Below, one piece after another: positions 16,157-25,426 of a stretch of 64,000 nucleotides of DNA. How positions within the stretch are numbered: the first letter of the stretch is position 1; each line of letters opens with the position of its first letter. The notes under the pieces are model-generated. The model was given only the letters and a program-made list of their open reading frames with translations, was not told where the DNA came from and made no database searches. Location: positions 1 through 64,000 of the forward strand of contig CAUUCF010000004.1 in NCBI GenBank assembly GCA_963543695.1. The letters are read 5' to 3'. A program made the translations under genes and the position numbers. The stretch comes from CAUUCF01 sp963543695 (GTDB lineage Bacteria; Pseudomonadota; Gammaproteobacteria; UBA9339).

Positions 16157-16264
16157 ATGAAAAAAATACTAATTTTTTTAATCGTTTTCGTTGCAGGATG
16201 TGGTAATTATGGCCCGTTATTTATCCCCCAACGCAACAAAACGTTCAACCTTTTAAACTTATAA
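16157..16264 (+). CDS. lptM: LptM-like small outer-membrane lipoprotein
   Basis: A 35-residue reading frame starting ATG 16157: MKKILIFLIVFVAGC then GNYGPLFIPQRNK. The signal peptide ends in the lipobox VAGC (Cys15), and the next residues match the LptM (YifL) pattern C-GLKGPLYFP. LptM joins the LptD/LptE lipopolysaccharide translocon and helps LptD disulfide maturation. The gene converges on parE and their ends overlap by six bases. It is not beside lysA as in many relatives. Confidence 0.75.
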   Translation: MKKILIFLIVFVAGCGNYGPLFIPQRNKTFNLLNL

Positions 16265-18109
16265 AGGTGATGCTAAATCACCTTTGGTTTCTAGCCACAA
16301 TCGACGATCAGCCGATCGTTTTTTAGATAATAATAAATCGACCGTTAACAACGCATCTTCAGGAGAGATAATCTGTACTAATTTTCTGGTTTTAGGGTCC
16401 ATCGTAGTTTCTTTTAATTGTTCTGGATTCATTTCTCCTAACCCTTTAAACCTTTGTATCATGACGTTTTTATTTCGTTGAGTATGCTTTTTTAAAATTT
16501 TATCTTTTTCTTCGTCATCCAGAGCGTAATACACTTCTTTTCCCAAATCAATTCGATATAAAGGAGGAGTTGCTACAAAAATATGCCCGTTTTGAATCAA
16601 CGGTAAAAAATGTTTCAAAAAAAGAGCATTTAATAAAGTAGCAATATGCAAACCGTCGGAATCAGCATCAGCTAAAATACATATTTTACCGTATCTTAAA
16701 TTAGATAAATCGTTACTGTTAGGTTCTACTCCTAAAGCGATCGCGATATCTTGTATTTCTTGTGAAGCTAAAATTTTTTCTCCGGCAATTTCCCAAGTAT
16801 TTAAAATTTTACCTCTAATTGGTAAAACCGCTTGAAAATTACGATCTCTCGCTTGTTTTGCCGATCCTCCAGCTGAATTACCTTCTACAATAAATAATTC
16901 TGTAGCTAAATTTTTCAGGATACAATCGGCTAATTTACCAGGCAAAGGTGGACCGTTAAAGCGTTTCCTTGCGATTTTATTCTCGTTATGACTGCGTTTT
17001 CGTGCGTTTGCTAAACAGTGTTCTACTAAAGTTTTACCGTATTCTACGTGCTGATTTAACCATAAACTAAATCCATCTCTGACTAAATTATGCGCTAGAG
17101 TTAAAGCGATACGTGAAGTTAATCGTTCTTTAGTCTGCCCTAAAAATTGCGGTTCTTCCATTTTAACGGCTAGAACATACGAACTATTCGCTAAACAATC
17201 CTCGGCCGATAGTTTAATATTATTTTTAGCTAATTTATGTAATTCACAAAATTCTTTAATTGCTTCTAAAATTCCTGACCTGAAACCGTTAACGTGAGTT
17301 CCTTGGTGAGTAGGGATTAAATTCACGTAACTTTCTCGTGGTAAGGCTATGTCTTCTGCAGTCCAAGTTAAAACTAGATCTAGAACAAAATCATCTTTAG
17401 TTTGTTGTAAAGTAATCGTTTCGGGAAATAACAATTCATAGTCAGATAAACGTTCGTTTAAATATTCCTTCATACCGTTTTGATAACACCAATGCCAACG
17501 TTTTTCGGGGGTTATCAAATTAATTTTTAATCCGGAACATAAAAAACTTTTAGCTTCTAAAAGATTTTTGAGATGATCAATTTGAAAATTCGGTTCGTCA
17601 AAATATTGTGGATCTGGTATAAAAGTAATAGTGGTTCCGGTACTACTTGCCTGTTCATCTAAAACATGAAGGGATTGAAAGAGTTGTCCATTTTGAAAAC
17701 TGATCTGATATTTTTTCTGATCACGATAGATGGTAGCAGTTAATGTTTTTGATAGTGCGTTGACTACTGAAATACCTACACCATGCAACCCCCCTGAATA
17801 GCGGTATTGCTTTTTAGAGAACTTAGCTCCAGCATGTAATTTAGTAAAAATTAACTCGGCTCCGGAAAGATGGAGCGTAGGATGTAAATCAACGGGAATT
17901 CCTCGACCGTTATCTATTACAGTAATGCTATTATCGGAATCTAAAATTACCGAAATTTCTGTTGCATATCCAGCTAATACTTCGTCAATAGCGTTATCGA
18001 TCGCTTCTTCCGCTAAATGATTAGGGGAACTAGTATTGGTATACATTCCCGGACGTTTTTTAACCGGTTCTAAACCATTTAAAACTTCAATCGTATTTGC
18101 GTTGTACAT
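16259..18109 (-). CDS. parE: DNA topoisomerase IV subunit B
   Basis: ParE (about 616 residues), the ATPase subunit of topoisomerase IV, which separates replicated chromosomes together with ParC. The GHKL ATPase blocks are EEAIDNAIDEVLAGY, DNGRGIPVD and SGGLHGVGISVVNALS. The Toprim domain follows, with FIVEGNSAGGSAKQARDR, ILADADSDGLHI and the C-terminal RFKGLGEMNPEQL. The shorter length and GNS, where GyrB has GDS, separate it from the gyrB gene elsewhere in the window. ATG 18109 gives the family N-terminus MYNANTIEVLNGLEPV; a TTG start at 18133 would overlap the upstream gene. parC is not here. Confidence 0.94.
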   Translation of the reverse strand: MYNANTIEVLNGLEPVKKRPGMYTNTSSPNHLAEEAIDNAIDEVLAGYATEISVILDSDNSITVIDNGRGIPVDLHPTLHLSGAELIFTKLHAGAKFSKKQYRYSGGLHGVGISVVNALSKTLTATIYRDQKKYQISFQNGQLFQSLHVLDEQASSTGTTITFIPDPQYFDEPNFQIDHLKNLLEAKSFLCSGLKINLITPEKRWHWCYQNGMKEYLNERLSDYELLFPETITLQQTKDDFVLDLVLTWTAEDIALPRESYVNLIPTHQGTHVNGFRSGILEAIKEFCELHKLAKNNIKLSAEDCLANSSYVLAVKMEEPQFLGQTKERLTSRIALTLAHNLVRDGFSLWLNQHVEYGKTLVEHCLANARKRSHNENKIARKRFNGPPLPGKLADCILKNLATELFIVEGNSAGGSAKQARDRNFQAVLPIRGKILNTWEIAGEKILASQEIQDIAIALGVEPNSNDLSNLRYGKICILADADSDGLHIATLLNALFLKHFLPLIQNGHIFVATPPLYRIDLGKEVYYALDDEEKDKILKKHTQRNKNVMIQRFKGLGEMNPEQLKETTMDPKTRKLVQIISPEDALLTVDLLLSKKRSADRRLWLETKGDLASPL

Positions 18110-18114
18110 CTTCT

Positions 18115-18774
18115 TTATAAACCGTAAAACCAATCAATAAAAATAATTCCCATTCTCAATAACGGTAATAAAACAAGAGTTAAAGCTCCTGTAACAATTA
18201 ATAGTAAAATAATCCAGATACCGTAACGTTGGAAAAAAAAGTATAAATTAGAGTATTGCTTTTTAGACAACCAAATTTTTAAAATAATTCCTCCGTCAAA
18301 GGTCGGGAAAGGTAATAAGTTAAAAAATCCTAAACCTAAATTAATTAAAACTCCTGTCTCACACATCAAAGAAAAAAAATGATTAAAAGATAAATCTAAG
18401 GCAGGATAAAGTAAGAGTAATTTTAAAATTCCTCCCCATAAAAAGGCCATCAGAAAATTAGCGGCTGGACCAGCTAACGAAACGAAAATTTCGTCTCGTG
18501 GATTTTTTTTTAAAGCTCGAAAGTCAATAGGAACAGGTTTAGCCCAGCCAAAAATGAACCCCGTTTTAGATAACAAACACAGCACCGGAAAAATAACCGT
18601 ACCGAATAAATCAAGATGTTTAAAAGGATCCAAACTGACCCTTCCTTGTTCATAAGCGGTACGATCTCCTAATAAGAACGCTACGATCCCATGAGTTGCT
18701 TCATGTACCGTAATTGCTAACAAAAGCGGGAGAATACAAATAGTAGTTTGTTGAATAAAGTTAAGATTTTGCAT
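18115..18774 (-). CDS. M50-family site-2-type membrane metalloprotease
   Basis: A 219-residue multi-pass membrane protein with the zinc motif H24-E-A-T-H28 in the first membrane helix and the third ligand in LLPFPTFDGG, the site-2 protease signature of the small YwhC-like branch without a PDZ domain. It is likely to cut membrane-embedded substrates inside the inner membrane; the substrate is unknown. The start overlaps the dolP-like stop by one base, within a long leftward operon. Confidence 0.88.
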   Translation of the reverse strand: MQNLNFIQQTTICILPLLLAITVHEATHGIVAFLLGDRTAYEQGRVSLDPFKHLDLFGTVIFPVLCLLSKTGFIFGWAKPVPIDFRALKKNPRDEIFVSLAGPAANFLMAFLWGGILKLLLLYPALDLSFNHFFSLMCETGVLINLGLGFFNLLPFPTFDGGIILKIWLSKKQYSNLYFFFQRYGIWIILLLIVTGALTLVLLPLLRMGIIFIDWFYGL

Positions 18775-19343
18775 TAGTTATACTCGAAAAGTTTAATAAT
18801 TTTTTTAATTCCGCTAATTTTTTGTAAGTTTTTAATCGCTAATTCACTTTGTGCACGACTAATTAATCCCATAATATAAACTACTCCGTTTTCAGTAACC
18901 ACTTTGATATTGGTCGCGTTTAACCCTGGTACAGCGTAAAGTTGCATTTTAGCTTTAGTGGTTAACCAAGTATCTTTTTTACGTACGTTAGTTGGAATCG
19001 GTTTTTGAATTTTAATCTCGTCGTAAATCATTTTTACGTGGGCGGTTTTTTTAACGATAGTTAAAATTTTGTCATGCAATTCGTACGTAGGCGTTTGTCC
19101 CACTAATAAAATTACCTGGTTAAAAACGGTAACGGAAATATGTGAAGTACGATAAATACTACGATCTTTTTTAATTTTACCTTCAATAACCAAAGCTTGT
19201 TTATGATCGGAAGCAATTACTTTAGAAGAACGGTGGTCCCCTAACCAAATTCCTACCGTTGTTCCTACTCCTAACGCCGCAGGAACACAAGCAGTTAAAT
19301 AAAAGCTCATTAATAATAAAACGATTAATTTCTGGAACATCAA
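18774..19343 (-). CDS. dolP: Dual-BON-domain outer-membrane lipoprotein (DolP/YraP-like)
   Basis: A 189-residue lipoprotein with the lipobox LTAC (Cys19). A short GVGTTVGIWLGDHRS linker follows, then two BON domains (about residues 45-112 and 115-187; VFNQVILLVGQTPT and VVTENGVVYIMGLIS are the strand pairs). This is the layout of DolP/YraP, which binds anionic phospholipid at division sites and supports outer-membrane integrity and Bam function. It overlaps the yfgM-like gene by four bases. Confidence 0.85.
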   Translation of the reverse strand: MMFQKLIVLLLMSFYLTACVPAALGVGTTVGIWLGDHRSSKVIASDHKQALVIEGKIKKDRSIYRTSHISVTVFNQVILLVGQTPTYELHDKILTIVKKTAHVKMIYDEIKIQKPIPTNVRKKDTWLTTKAKMQLYAVPGLNATNIKVVTENGVVYIMGLISRAQSELAIKNLQKISGIKKIIKLFEYN

Positions 19344-19951
19344 AAATGCCTTAATTTCAAAGACAGTACTGTAGGTACTTGCCCTAAGGTTTCTAAGTAA
19401 ATTTTTTGTGCTTTTTGATAAAAAGCAAAAGCTTGCTCTGTGTCTTGTTTTTTAACGTAGTAATCTCCCCATATCTCGTAATTTTCCGCCGGTTGATTAT
19501 TAACAGGGATCGCATCTAAATATTTTTTAGCCGTTTCTAAATCATTTTCTTCCAATAAAATACGAATTAAGCGGATACGGGAAATGTCTTTTAATTCGGG
19601 AATTAAATAATGCGTTAAATTCCATTCTAAAGCGGTTTTAGCATTTTGGTAATCTTGGTTACCTACCGCTTCTTTAGCCAACCATAAATTCACAAAACCA
19701 GCATAAGTAGTTTTAGGATAATCGTTAATAATTTGTTCGCCGTAGAGTTTTGCGTTTTCTAGTTTTTTATGTTGTTCCTCAGATAACATTTGAACGTATA
19801 ATTTAGCCGCTTGAAAATTGTAATCCGCAACGTATCGGCGATAAAAACTCATTCCCAACGTTGCGGTTGCTAATAAAAAAAAGCTTAAAACTAAAAACGC
19901 TATTAACCAACGGTTATTTAAAAATTTTGATTGATTTATCTTAGCTGGCAT
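19340..19951 (-). CDS. yfgM: YfgM-like membrane-anchored TPR protein
   Basis: A 203-residue protein with one N-terminal membrane segment (LIAFLVLSFFLLATATLGMSF, about residues 15-35). A periplasmic tetratricopeptide-type domain follows (AKLYGEQIINDYPKTTYAGFVNLWLAKEAV and later repeats). YfgM associates with PpiD at the Sec translocon and hands clients to periplasmic chaperones. It follows hisS by five bases, the same order as hisS-yfgM-bamB in E. coli, but bamB is replaced by the dolP-like gene. Confidence 0.82.
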   Translation of the reverse strand: MPAKINQSKFLNNRWLIAFLVLSFFLLATATLGMSFYRRYVADYNFQAAKLYVQMLSEEQHKKLENAKLYGEQIINDYPKTTYAGFVNLWLAKEAVGNQDYQNAKTALEWNLTHYLIPELKDISRIRLIRILLEENDLETAKKYLDAIPVNNQPAENYEIWGDYYVKKQDTEQAFAFYQKAQKIYLETLGQVPTVLSLKLRHF

Positions 19952-19955
19952 AATT

Positions 19956-21176
19956 TTAACTCTGTTTATTTTTAAAATAATTGACTAACCCTGAAATTGA
20001 TACTACCTCTTCTTTTTTAGATTGTAAATTTTTTACGATACAAGTTTCTTGTTCAAAGAATAAAGCATTTTGAGCTTGAACCGCTAAAGCTCGCTTATAA
20101 AGGTTATTAAGTTTAATCTCTTCTACTATTACCGTATATTTTAAATCCCTTAATTGTTCGATGATCGACCAGTTGAAAAGTGCGCTATTGTTAGTAGCGA
20201 TGAAAAGAATCTTTGTAGGCTCACGCTTAAAGGTAATTAATTCTACTAAACGTTCTATTCCAATCGCGAAACCAAAAGCAGCGGTAGCTTTTCCCCCCAT
20301 TTCTTCTACTAATTTATCATAACGTCCTCCAGCACACACCGTATTTTGTTGACGATCTGCAGTCAATTTCCATTCGAAAACGGTTTGATTATAATAATCT
20401 AAACCTCGTACTAAACGTTGATTAATTACAAACGGAATCTGGAGTTGTTTTAAAGTATCCGTTAACTGTTCTAAACGTTGCAAAGAAAAATCAGATAAAT
20501 AATCATCAATTTGAGGTGCATTTTCAATTAATTCAACCATTTGAGGCAATTTACTATCTAATAAACGTAATGGATTTCTCGTTAAACGCTTTTTTAATTC
20601 GTCATTTAGCTGGTCTTGGTGTTGATTAAAGTACTCAACTAAAGCCGCACGATATTGATTTCGTTCGGCAATTTCACCGATAGAATTTAATTCTAAAACC
20701 ATTTTTTCCGAGATTGCCAAAGCTTTCCACCAACGCCAAGTTAATAATAATTGTTCTATTTCTATATCTAAAGCGGGAAAACCAAAAGCTTCTACTCCAA
20801 ATTGATGAAATTGACGGTACCTTCCCTTTTGAGGACGTTCGTGTCTAAACATCGGACCATAATAAAAAAAACGTTGCTTTTGATTATGTAATAAACCATG
20901 CTCTAATCCAACACGTACGGTACTCGCCGTACCTTCTGGACGTAAAGTTAATGCTTCATCATGAATTTGAAAAGAGTACATTTCTTTTTCTACGATGTCG
21001 GTTACTTCGCCGATCGATTTAGTAAATAAGGGGGTTTTTTCTAAAATAGGGAAACGAATTTCTCGATAACCGTACAATTTAACTTGAGCAATTAATTGTT
21101 GTTCTAATTGTTTCCATTGTTCGACAACGTCCGGCAAAAAATCTTGCATGCCTCTTACGGCAGTTATACTTTTCAT
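19956..21176 (-). CDS. hisS: Histidyl-tRNA synthetase
   Basis: Class II aminoacyl-tRNA synthetase of 406 residues that charges tRNA-His. Motif 1 and 2 regions (TLRPEGTASTVRVGLEHGL, FYYGPMFRHERPQKGRYRQFHQFGVEAFG) and the histidine-specific LVRGLDYYNQTVFEW and VCAGGRYDKLVEEMGG are all present, followed by the anticodon-binding domain. The protein is slightly shorter than the 424 residues of E. coli. The start MKSITAVRGMQDFLPD is standard. Confidence 0.96.
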   Translation of the reverse strand: MKSITAVRGMQDFLPDVVEQWKQLEQQLIAQVKLYGYREIRFPILEKTPLFTKSIGEVTDIVEKEMYSFQIHDEALTLRPEGTASTVRVGLEHGLLHNQKQRFFYYGPMFRHERPQKGRYRQFHQFGVEAFGFPALDIEIEQLLLTWRWWKALAISEKMVLELNSIGEIAERNQYRAALVEYFNQHQDQLNDELKKRLTRNPLRLLDSKLPQMVELIENAPQIDDYLSDFSLQRLEQLTDTLKQLQIPFVINQRLVRGLDYYNQTVFEWKLTADRQQNTVCAGGRYDKLVEEMGGKATAAFGFAIGIERLVELITFKREPTKILFIATNNSALFNWSIIEQLRDLKYTVIVEEIKLNNLYKRALAVQAQNALFFEQETCIVKNLQSKKEEVVSISGLVNYFKNKQS

Positions 21177-21182
21177 TATGCT

Positions 21183-21839
21183 TTACCTTTGATTTGTATA
21201 TTTAAGACTAAAAACTATCCCTAACCCCCCTAAAATATTTCCTAAAGTGATCGGCAGCAGGCTTTTGTATAAAAAAGGTAATAAAGGGGTATTAGAAGCA
21301 GACCATACGAACATGTTAGCAATCGAGTGTTCGAAGCCTAAATAAGCAAAAGTAACGATGTGGACCATAATGGCCAAAAATTTTTCTAAATAATTATCTC
21401 GATGAGCAGCTTGATAAATCGCACTACAAACTAACCAATTACACAAAATACCTTTAATGATTAACGTAGAACATGGAACGTTCATTTTCATTGTGACCAT
21501 CGCTTTAAACGGTTCGGGATTCGGCTGGGCCAGTAAACTTAAAGTATATGCTCCTAAAAAATTTCCGAGATAAACAAAGAATAATTTTAGACCGGTTTTT
21601 ACGTCAAAGCGCACTAATCCCCATAATAGGTCTCCGGTAAAAAGTTCTGCTTGATGAATGATGATCAACATTAAACTAAAACAAAATAAAAAACCACCTA
21701 ATATTTTGTTAGGAGTAACGGTAAACATCCAAGCTCCTAATCCAACGTACATACCGGCCCACCAACTATCTAATAACGAGTGATCTTTATTAATTTTTTG
21801 TAATAAATTTTGGTAAAATTTTTCTGATAATTCAAGCAT
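21183..21839 (-). CDS. Formate/nitrite (FNT) family channel
   Basis: A 218-residue inner-membrane protein of the FNT family, homopentameric channels for small monovalent acids such as formate, nitrite, lactate or acetate. Signatures are HQAELFTGDLL, ILCNWLVCSAIY and the very characteristic FAYLGFEHSIANMFVW. It is shorter than FocA (about 285 residues), mostly at the N-terminus, but keeps the six-helix core. No pyruvate formate-lyase gene adjoins it. Acetate, made by the Pta-AckA route encoded elsewhere in the window, is a possible cargo; this is inference. Confidence 0.87.
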   Translation of the reverse strand: MLELSEKFYQNLLQKINKDHSLLDSWWAGMYVGLGAWMFTVTPNKILGGFLFCFSLMLIIIHQAELFTGDLLWGLVRFDVKTGLKLFFVYLGNFLGAYTLSLLAQPNPEPFKAMVTMKMNVPCSTLIIKGILCNWLVCSAIYQAAHRDNYLEKFLAIMVHIVTFAYLGFEHSIANMFVWSASNTPLLPFLYKSLLPITLGNILGGLGIVFSLKYTNQR

Positions 21840-21858
21840 AAATAACCTTTTAACAAAT

Positions 21859-24417
21859 TTAATTCATAATTTTTTTAGTAATTCTTATTAACAATATCGG
21901 CATAATACTTCCTAACACTACGATTAACCAAGCTGCTTTAGATAAAGAAGATAAATTTAAAAAATCCCTAATAAAAGGAACTAAAGCCATTGCTAGCAAA
22001 AAGATTAAATTAAGCCCGATTAACTTTTCTAACGTTTGGTTACGTATTTTCTGTTGAGCTTTGCAAAAAGCAGCACTGTTAGAGCACAGATCTAAAGCGT
22101 AAATATTTTGCGTTAAAATTAACGTATAAAAACTAACGGTCGACGCTACATTATGTCCAAAAAAACATTCAGAAAAATGATAAGTTATTAATCCAATAAT
22201 AGCCATATAAGTACCATATATAAAAATTTTACTTAAAATTTTTCGATCAAAAAAAGTATTTTTACACGGAGGTTGTTCCATAAGATTATGTTCCGCAGGA
22301 TTTAAGCCCAGACCTAACGCCGGCAAAGTGTCAGTAATCAAATTTAGTAAAAGAATTTGAACGGCCGTTAAAGGAGAAGGACGATTCGTTAACATTGCTA
22401 CCACGACAATCATCATTTCTGCAATATTACTAGACAATAAATATTGGATAATTTTCTGCAAATTTTGGTAAATTCGCCTCCCCTCTTTAATCGCGCTGAT
22501 GATAGTAGCAAAATTATTGTCTAATAAAACGACATCAGCCGCTTCTTTAGCCACTTCTGTGCCACTACCCATAGCAATACCGATATTCGCCGCTTTAAGA
22601 GCGGGAGCATCATTCACCCCATCGCCAGTCATCGCGACTACTTCGTGTAGTTTTTGGTACGCTTGGACTAATAATAATTTTTGGTGTGGGGAAATACGTG
22701 CAAAAACATAGGTGTCTTCAATAGCAGAACTCAATTGTTCTGCAGATAAATTTTCGATTTGTTGCCCAGTTAATACTTGTTCAGTATGACTTAAACCTAA
22801 TTGTTTAGCAATCGCTAACGCGGTAGTAGGATGATCGCCCGTAATCATTACTAATTTAATCCCCGATCTTTGACAACTTTGAATACTACTAATCGCTTCC
22901 GGTTTAGGCGGATCAATCATACCGACAAGACCTAAAAAAATAAAAGCGTCTTTTGCAAGATTTTTTTTAGCTAAAGCTAATATACGTAAAGCTTTGTTTG
23001 CTAAATTTTCGTTTAAAAAATTAATTTTTTTTCGGTAATTTTCATCTAAATTAACTATTCCTTGTTCCGTTAAAAGATAACTACATACGTTTAATATTTG
23101 ATCTAAAGCTCCTTTTAAAAAAACACTACCGTCTTGATGAAACGTATTCATGCAACGATTTTCTGAAGAAAAAGGAATTTCTTGTACCCGTAAATTACCG
23201 TTTCGTATTTCATTTACCTGGTAACCTAATTGATCGGCTAAAATTAAAAAAGCTTGCTCCGTTGGATCACCTAAAATTTTGTTATGGTCATTAAGATCAT
23301 AAGTTGCGTTATTGCATAAAAGACCACAAGTAATTATTTCCGTCATTAACGGTGAAACGGTCATCGGGACTGTAGTAAAATCTTGCTTGAAAGCTAAGCC
23401 TACTTGTACGATCTTCATTTGGTTTTGCGTTAAAGTCCCCGTTTTGTCACTGCAAACAACGGTTACTCCACCTAAAGTTTCTGTTGCGGGTAAAGAACGG
23501 ACTAACGCATTTTGTTGAACCATTTTCTTTACGCCGAAAGCCATCGTAATGGTCGCTAAAGTAGGTAAACCTTCCGGAATAATCGAAATCGCGAGTGAAG
23601 AAGCAATTATCAGCAACGGTAACCATGGTTGCTGATAATAACTATTAGCAACACAGAGCAAAATGATAATAAAAACTGCAAACCAAGTGACTAATTTACC
23701 AATGGAGGCTAATTTTTGCCTCATCGGCGTTACTAGTTTTTCCGTATGCTCTAATAAATGAGCAATTTTACCAAGTTCAGTATGCATGCCACTTGCAGTG
23801 ACAATGCCTATTCCGTTCCCAGATAATACGGTAGTACCCGCATAACCAGAATTAGTACGCTCCGCTAAAATCGTAGCCTCAGGTAGAACTATCACCTCTT
23901 TTTCAAGAGGTAACGATTCACCGGTTAAAGCGGATTCTTGCATTTTTAAACCGTTTACACTGATAAAACGTAAATCGGCGGGCAAAATATCCCCTTCACT
24001 CATGTAAATAACATCCCCAGGGACAATTAATGCGGTCGACAAGAGTACCTTTTTCCGGTTTCTTAAAACAGTGATTTGAGGAATAGTCATTTTACGCAAC
24101 ATAAGTAAAGCATTTTGAGCTTGGTGCTCTTGAAAAAGACAAATCACTATATTGATTAAAATAATCCCGAGAATAATGATCGTTTCTCCCCATTCTCCTA
24201 ATACGGCTGAAAGAATCGCCACGCCGAATAAAATTAAATTCATCGGATCGCTAATTTCTCGCAACAAACGTTCTGAAAAAGAAGTACTTTGAGAGCGAGT
24301 TAAAACGTTTTGGCCATAAAGTTCTAAACGTTTCGTAGCTTCTTGCTCCGTTAAACCATTCGCCGAAGAATTCAATTGCTGATAAATCGTTTCTAACGGT
24401 AAGTTATGCCATTTCAT
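21859..24417 (-). CDS. P-type (P2) cation-transporting ATPase, Ca2+-like
   Basis: An 852-residue P-type ATPase. The cation-ATPase N-terminal domain (GLTEQEATKRLELYGQN), the actuator loop with ALTGES, membrane helix 4 motif IIPEGLP, and the phosphorylation site D324-KTGTLT are visible. TGDGVNDAPALK and the helix-6 NLITDTLPALGLG also follow the SERCA/PacL pattern. IPEGLP plus N..TD favours Ca2+ (or Mn2+) export over Na+/K+. It follows obgE with a 14-base overlap. Confidence 0.9.
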   Translation of the reverse strand: MKWHNLPLETIYQQLNSSANGLTEQEATKRLELYGQNVLTRSQSTSFSERLLREISDPMNLILFGVAILSAVLGEWGETIIILGIILINIVICLFQEHQAQNALLMLRKMTIPQITVLRNRKKVLLSTALIVPGDVIYMSEGDILPADLRFISVNGLKMQESALTGESLPLEKEVIVLPEATILAERTNSGYAGTTVLSGNGIGIVTASGMHTELGKIAHLLEHTEKLVTPMRQKLASIGKLVTWFAVFIIILLCVANSYYQQPWLPLLIIASSLAISIIPEGLPTLATITMAFGVKKMVQQNALVRSLPATETLGGVTVVCSDKTGTLTQNQMKIVQVGLAFKQDFTTVPMTVSPLMTEIITCGLLCNNATYDLNDHNKILGDPTEQAFLILADQLGYQVNEIRNGNLRVQEIPFSSENRCMNTFHQDGSVFLKGALDQILNVCSYLLTEQGIVNLDENYRKKINFLNENLANKALRILALAKKNLAKDAFIFLGLVGMIDPPKPEAISSIQSCQRSGIKLVMITGDHPTTALAIAKQLGLSHTEQVLTGQQIENLSAEQLSSAIEDTYVFARISPHQKLLLVQAYQKLHEVVAMTGDGVNDAPALKAANIGIAMGSGTEVAKEAADVVLLDNNFATIISAIKEGRRIYQNLQKIIQYLLSSNIAEMMIVVVAMLTNRPSPLTAVQILLLNLITDTLPALGLGLNPAEHNLMEQPPCKNTFFDRKILSKIFIYGTYMAIIGLITYHFSECFFGHNVASTVSFYTLILTQNIYALDLCSNSAAFCKAQQKIRNQTLEKLIGLNLIFLLAMALVPFIRDFLNLSSLSKAAWLIVVLGSIMPILLIRITKKIMN

Positions 24418-25426
24418 CGTTTTCCTGTGATCCTTCTTTCCTTTGTTTTAAAAAAAGGGCCAATTGGTTAATCAACTCTTTAGTGCCTTTCTTTTCTAAC
24501 GCCGAAATTACAAAATAACGATCCTGCCAGTTAATGGAACGTAAAAAAGGGTCGATTTTTTGCTTTACTGCTTGTTCGGAATATAGATCTTGCTTATTAA
24601 AAACTAACCAACGAGGTTTACTTAATAAATTATCTTGATATTTTTGCAACTCTTGCAAGATTGTTAAATAATCTTTTTGTAAGTCACCACTCAAATCTAC
24701 GAGGTGTAATAATACCCCTGTACGAGAAAGATGTTTTAAAAATTTTATTCCTAACCCGGTTCCTTCAGCTGCTCCTTCAATCAATCCCGGAATATCCGCT
24801 ACGACAAAAGGCTGGATATCATTTTTAACCATTCCCAAATTAGGATGTAAAGTAGTAAAAGGATAATCGGCTACTTTAGGTCTAGCCGAAGAAATACTAC
24901 GAATTAAGCTAGATTTACCCGCGTTTGGTAATCCTAATAAACCTACGTCGGCTATTAATTTTAATTCTAACCGTAAATTAAACGTTTCTCCCGGTTTACC
25001 GTAAGTAAATTTTCGAGGTGCACGGTTTGTACTAGATTTAAAACGTAAGTTCCCTAAGCCCCCTTTTCCCCCTTTAGCTAAACAAAAAGGAACTGGATCC
25101 ACTAAGTCAACGATCAATTCTTCGGTATCCAAATTATAAATTAACGTACCTTTTGGTACTTTGATATATAGATCTTCTGCTGATTTACCGGTACATTGAC
25201 TACCCATCCCGTTTTGTCCATTTTTAGCTTCAAAGTGTCGTAAATAGCGGTAATCTACTAACGTATTTAATTCCGGATCAGTAACAGCGTAAATACTTCC
25301 TCCATCTCCCCCGTCTCCCCCATCCGGTCCGCCAAACGGAATGAATTTTTCTCGCCGAAAACTACTGCAACCATTTCCGCCATCACCCGCTTTTATTTTA
25401 ATAATTACTTCGTCAACAAATCGCAT
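24404..25426 (-). CDS. obgE: GTPase ObgE/CgtA
   Basis: Obg GTPase of 340 residues that acts in 50S ribosome assembly and stress signalling. The glycine-rich Obg fold comes first (VIIKIKAGDGGNGCSSFRREKF, GGDGGDGGSIY). The G domain follows with GLPNAGKSSLI, DIPGLIEGA and NKQDL. The acidic C-terminal tail of E. coli Obg is largely missing. It starts inside the rsmA stop region (22-base overlap) and overlaps the ATPase gene downstream. Its usual neighbours rplU and rpmA are not here. Confidence 0.95.
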   Translation of the reverse strand: MRFVDEVIIKIKAGDGGNGCSSFRREKFIPFGGPDGGDGGDGGSIYAVTDPELNTLVDYRYLRHFEAKNGQNGMGSQCTGKSAEDLYIKVPKGTLIYNLDTEELIVDLVDPVPFCLAKGGKGGLGNLRFKSSTNRAPRKFTYGKPGETFNLRLELKLIADVGLLGLPNAGKSSLIRSISSARPKVADYPFTTLHPNLGMVKNDIQPFVVADIPGLIEGAAEGTGLGIKFLKHLSRTGVLLHLVDLSGDLQKDYLTILQELQKYQDNLLSKPRWLVFNKQDLYSEQAVKQKIDPFLRSINWQDRYFVISALEKKGTKELINQLALFLKQRKEGSQENDEMA

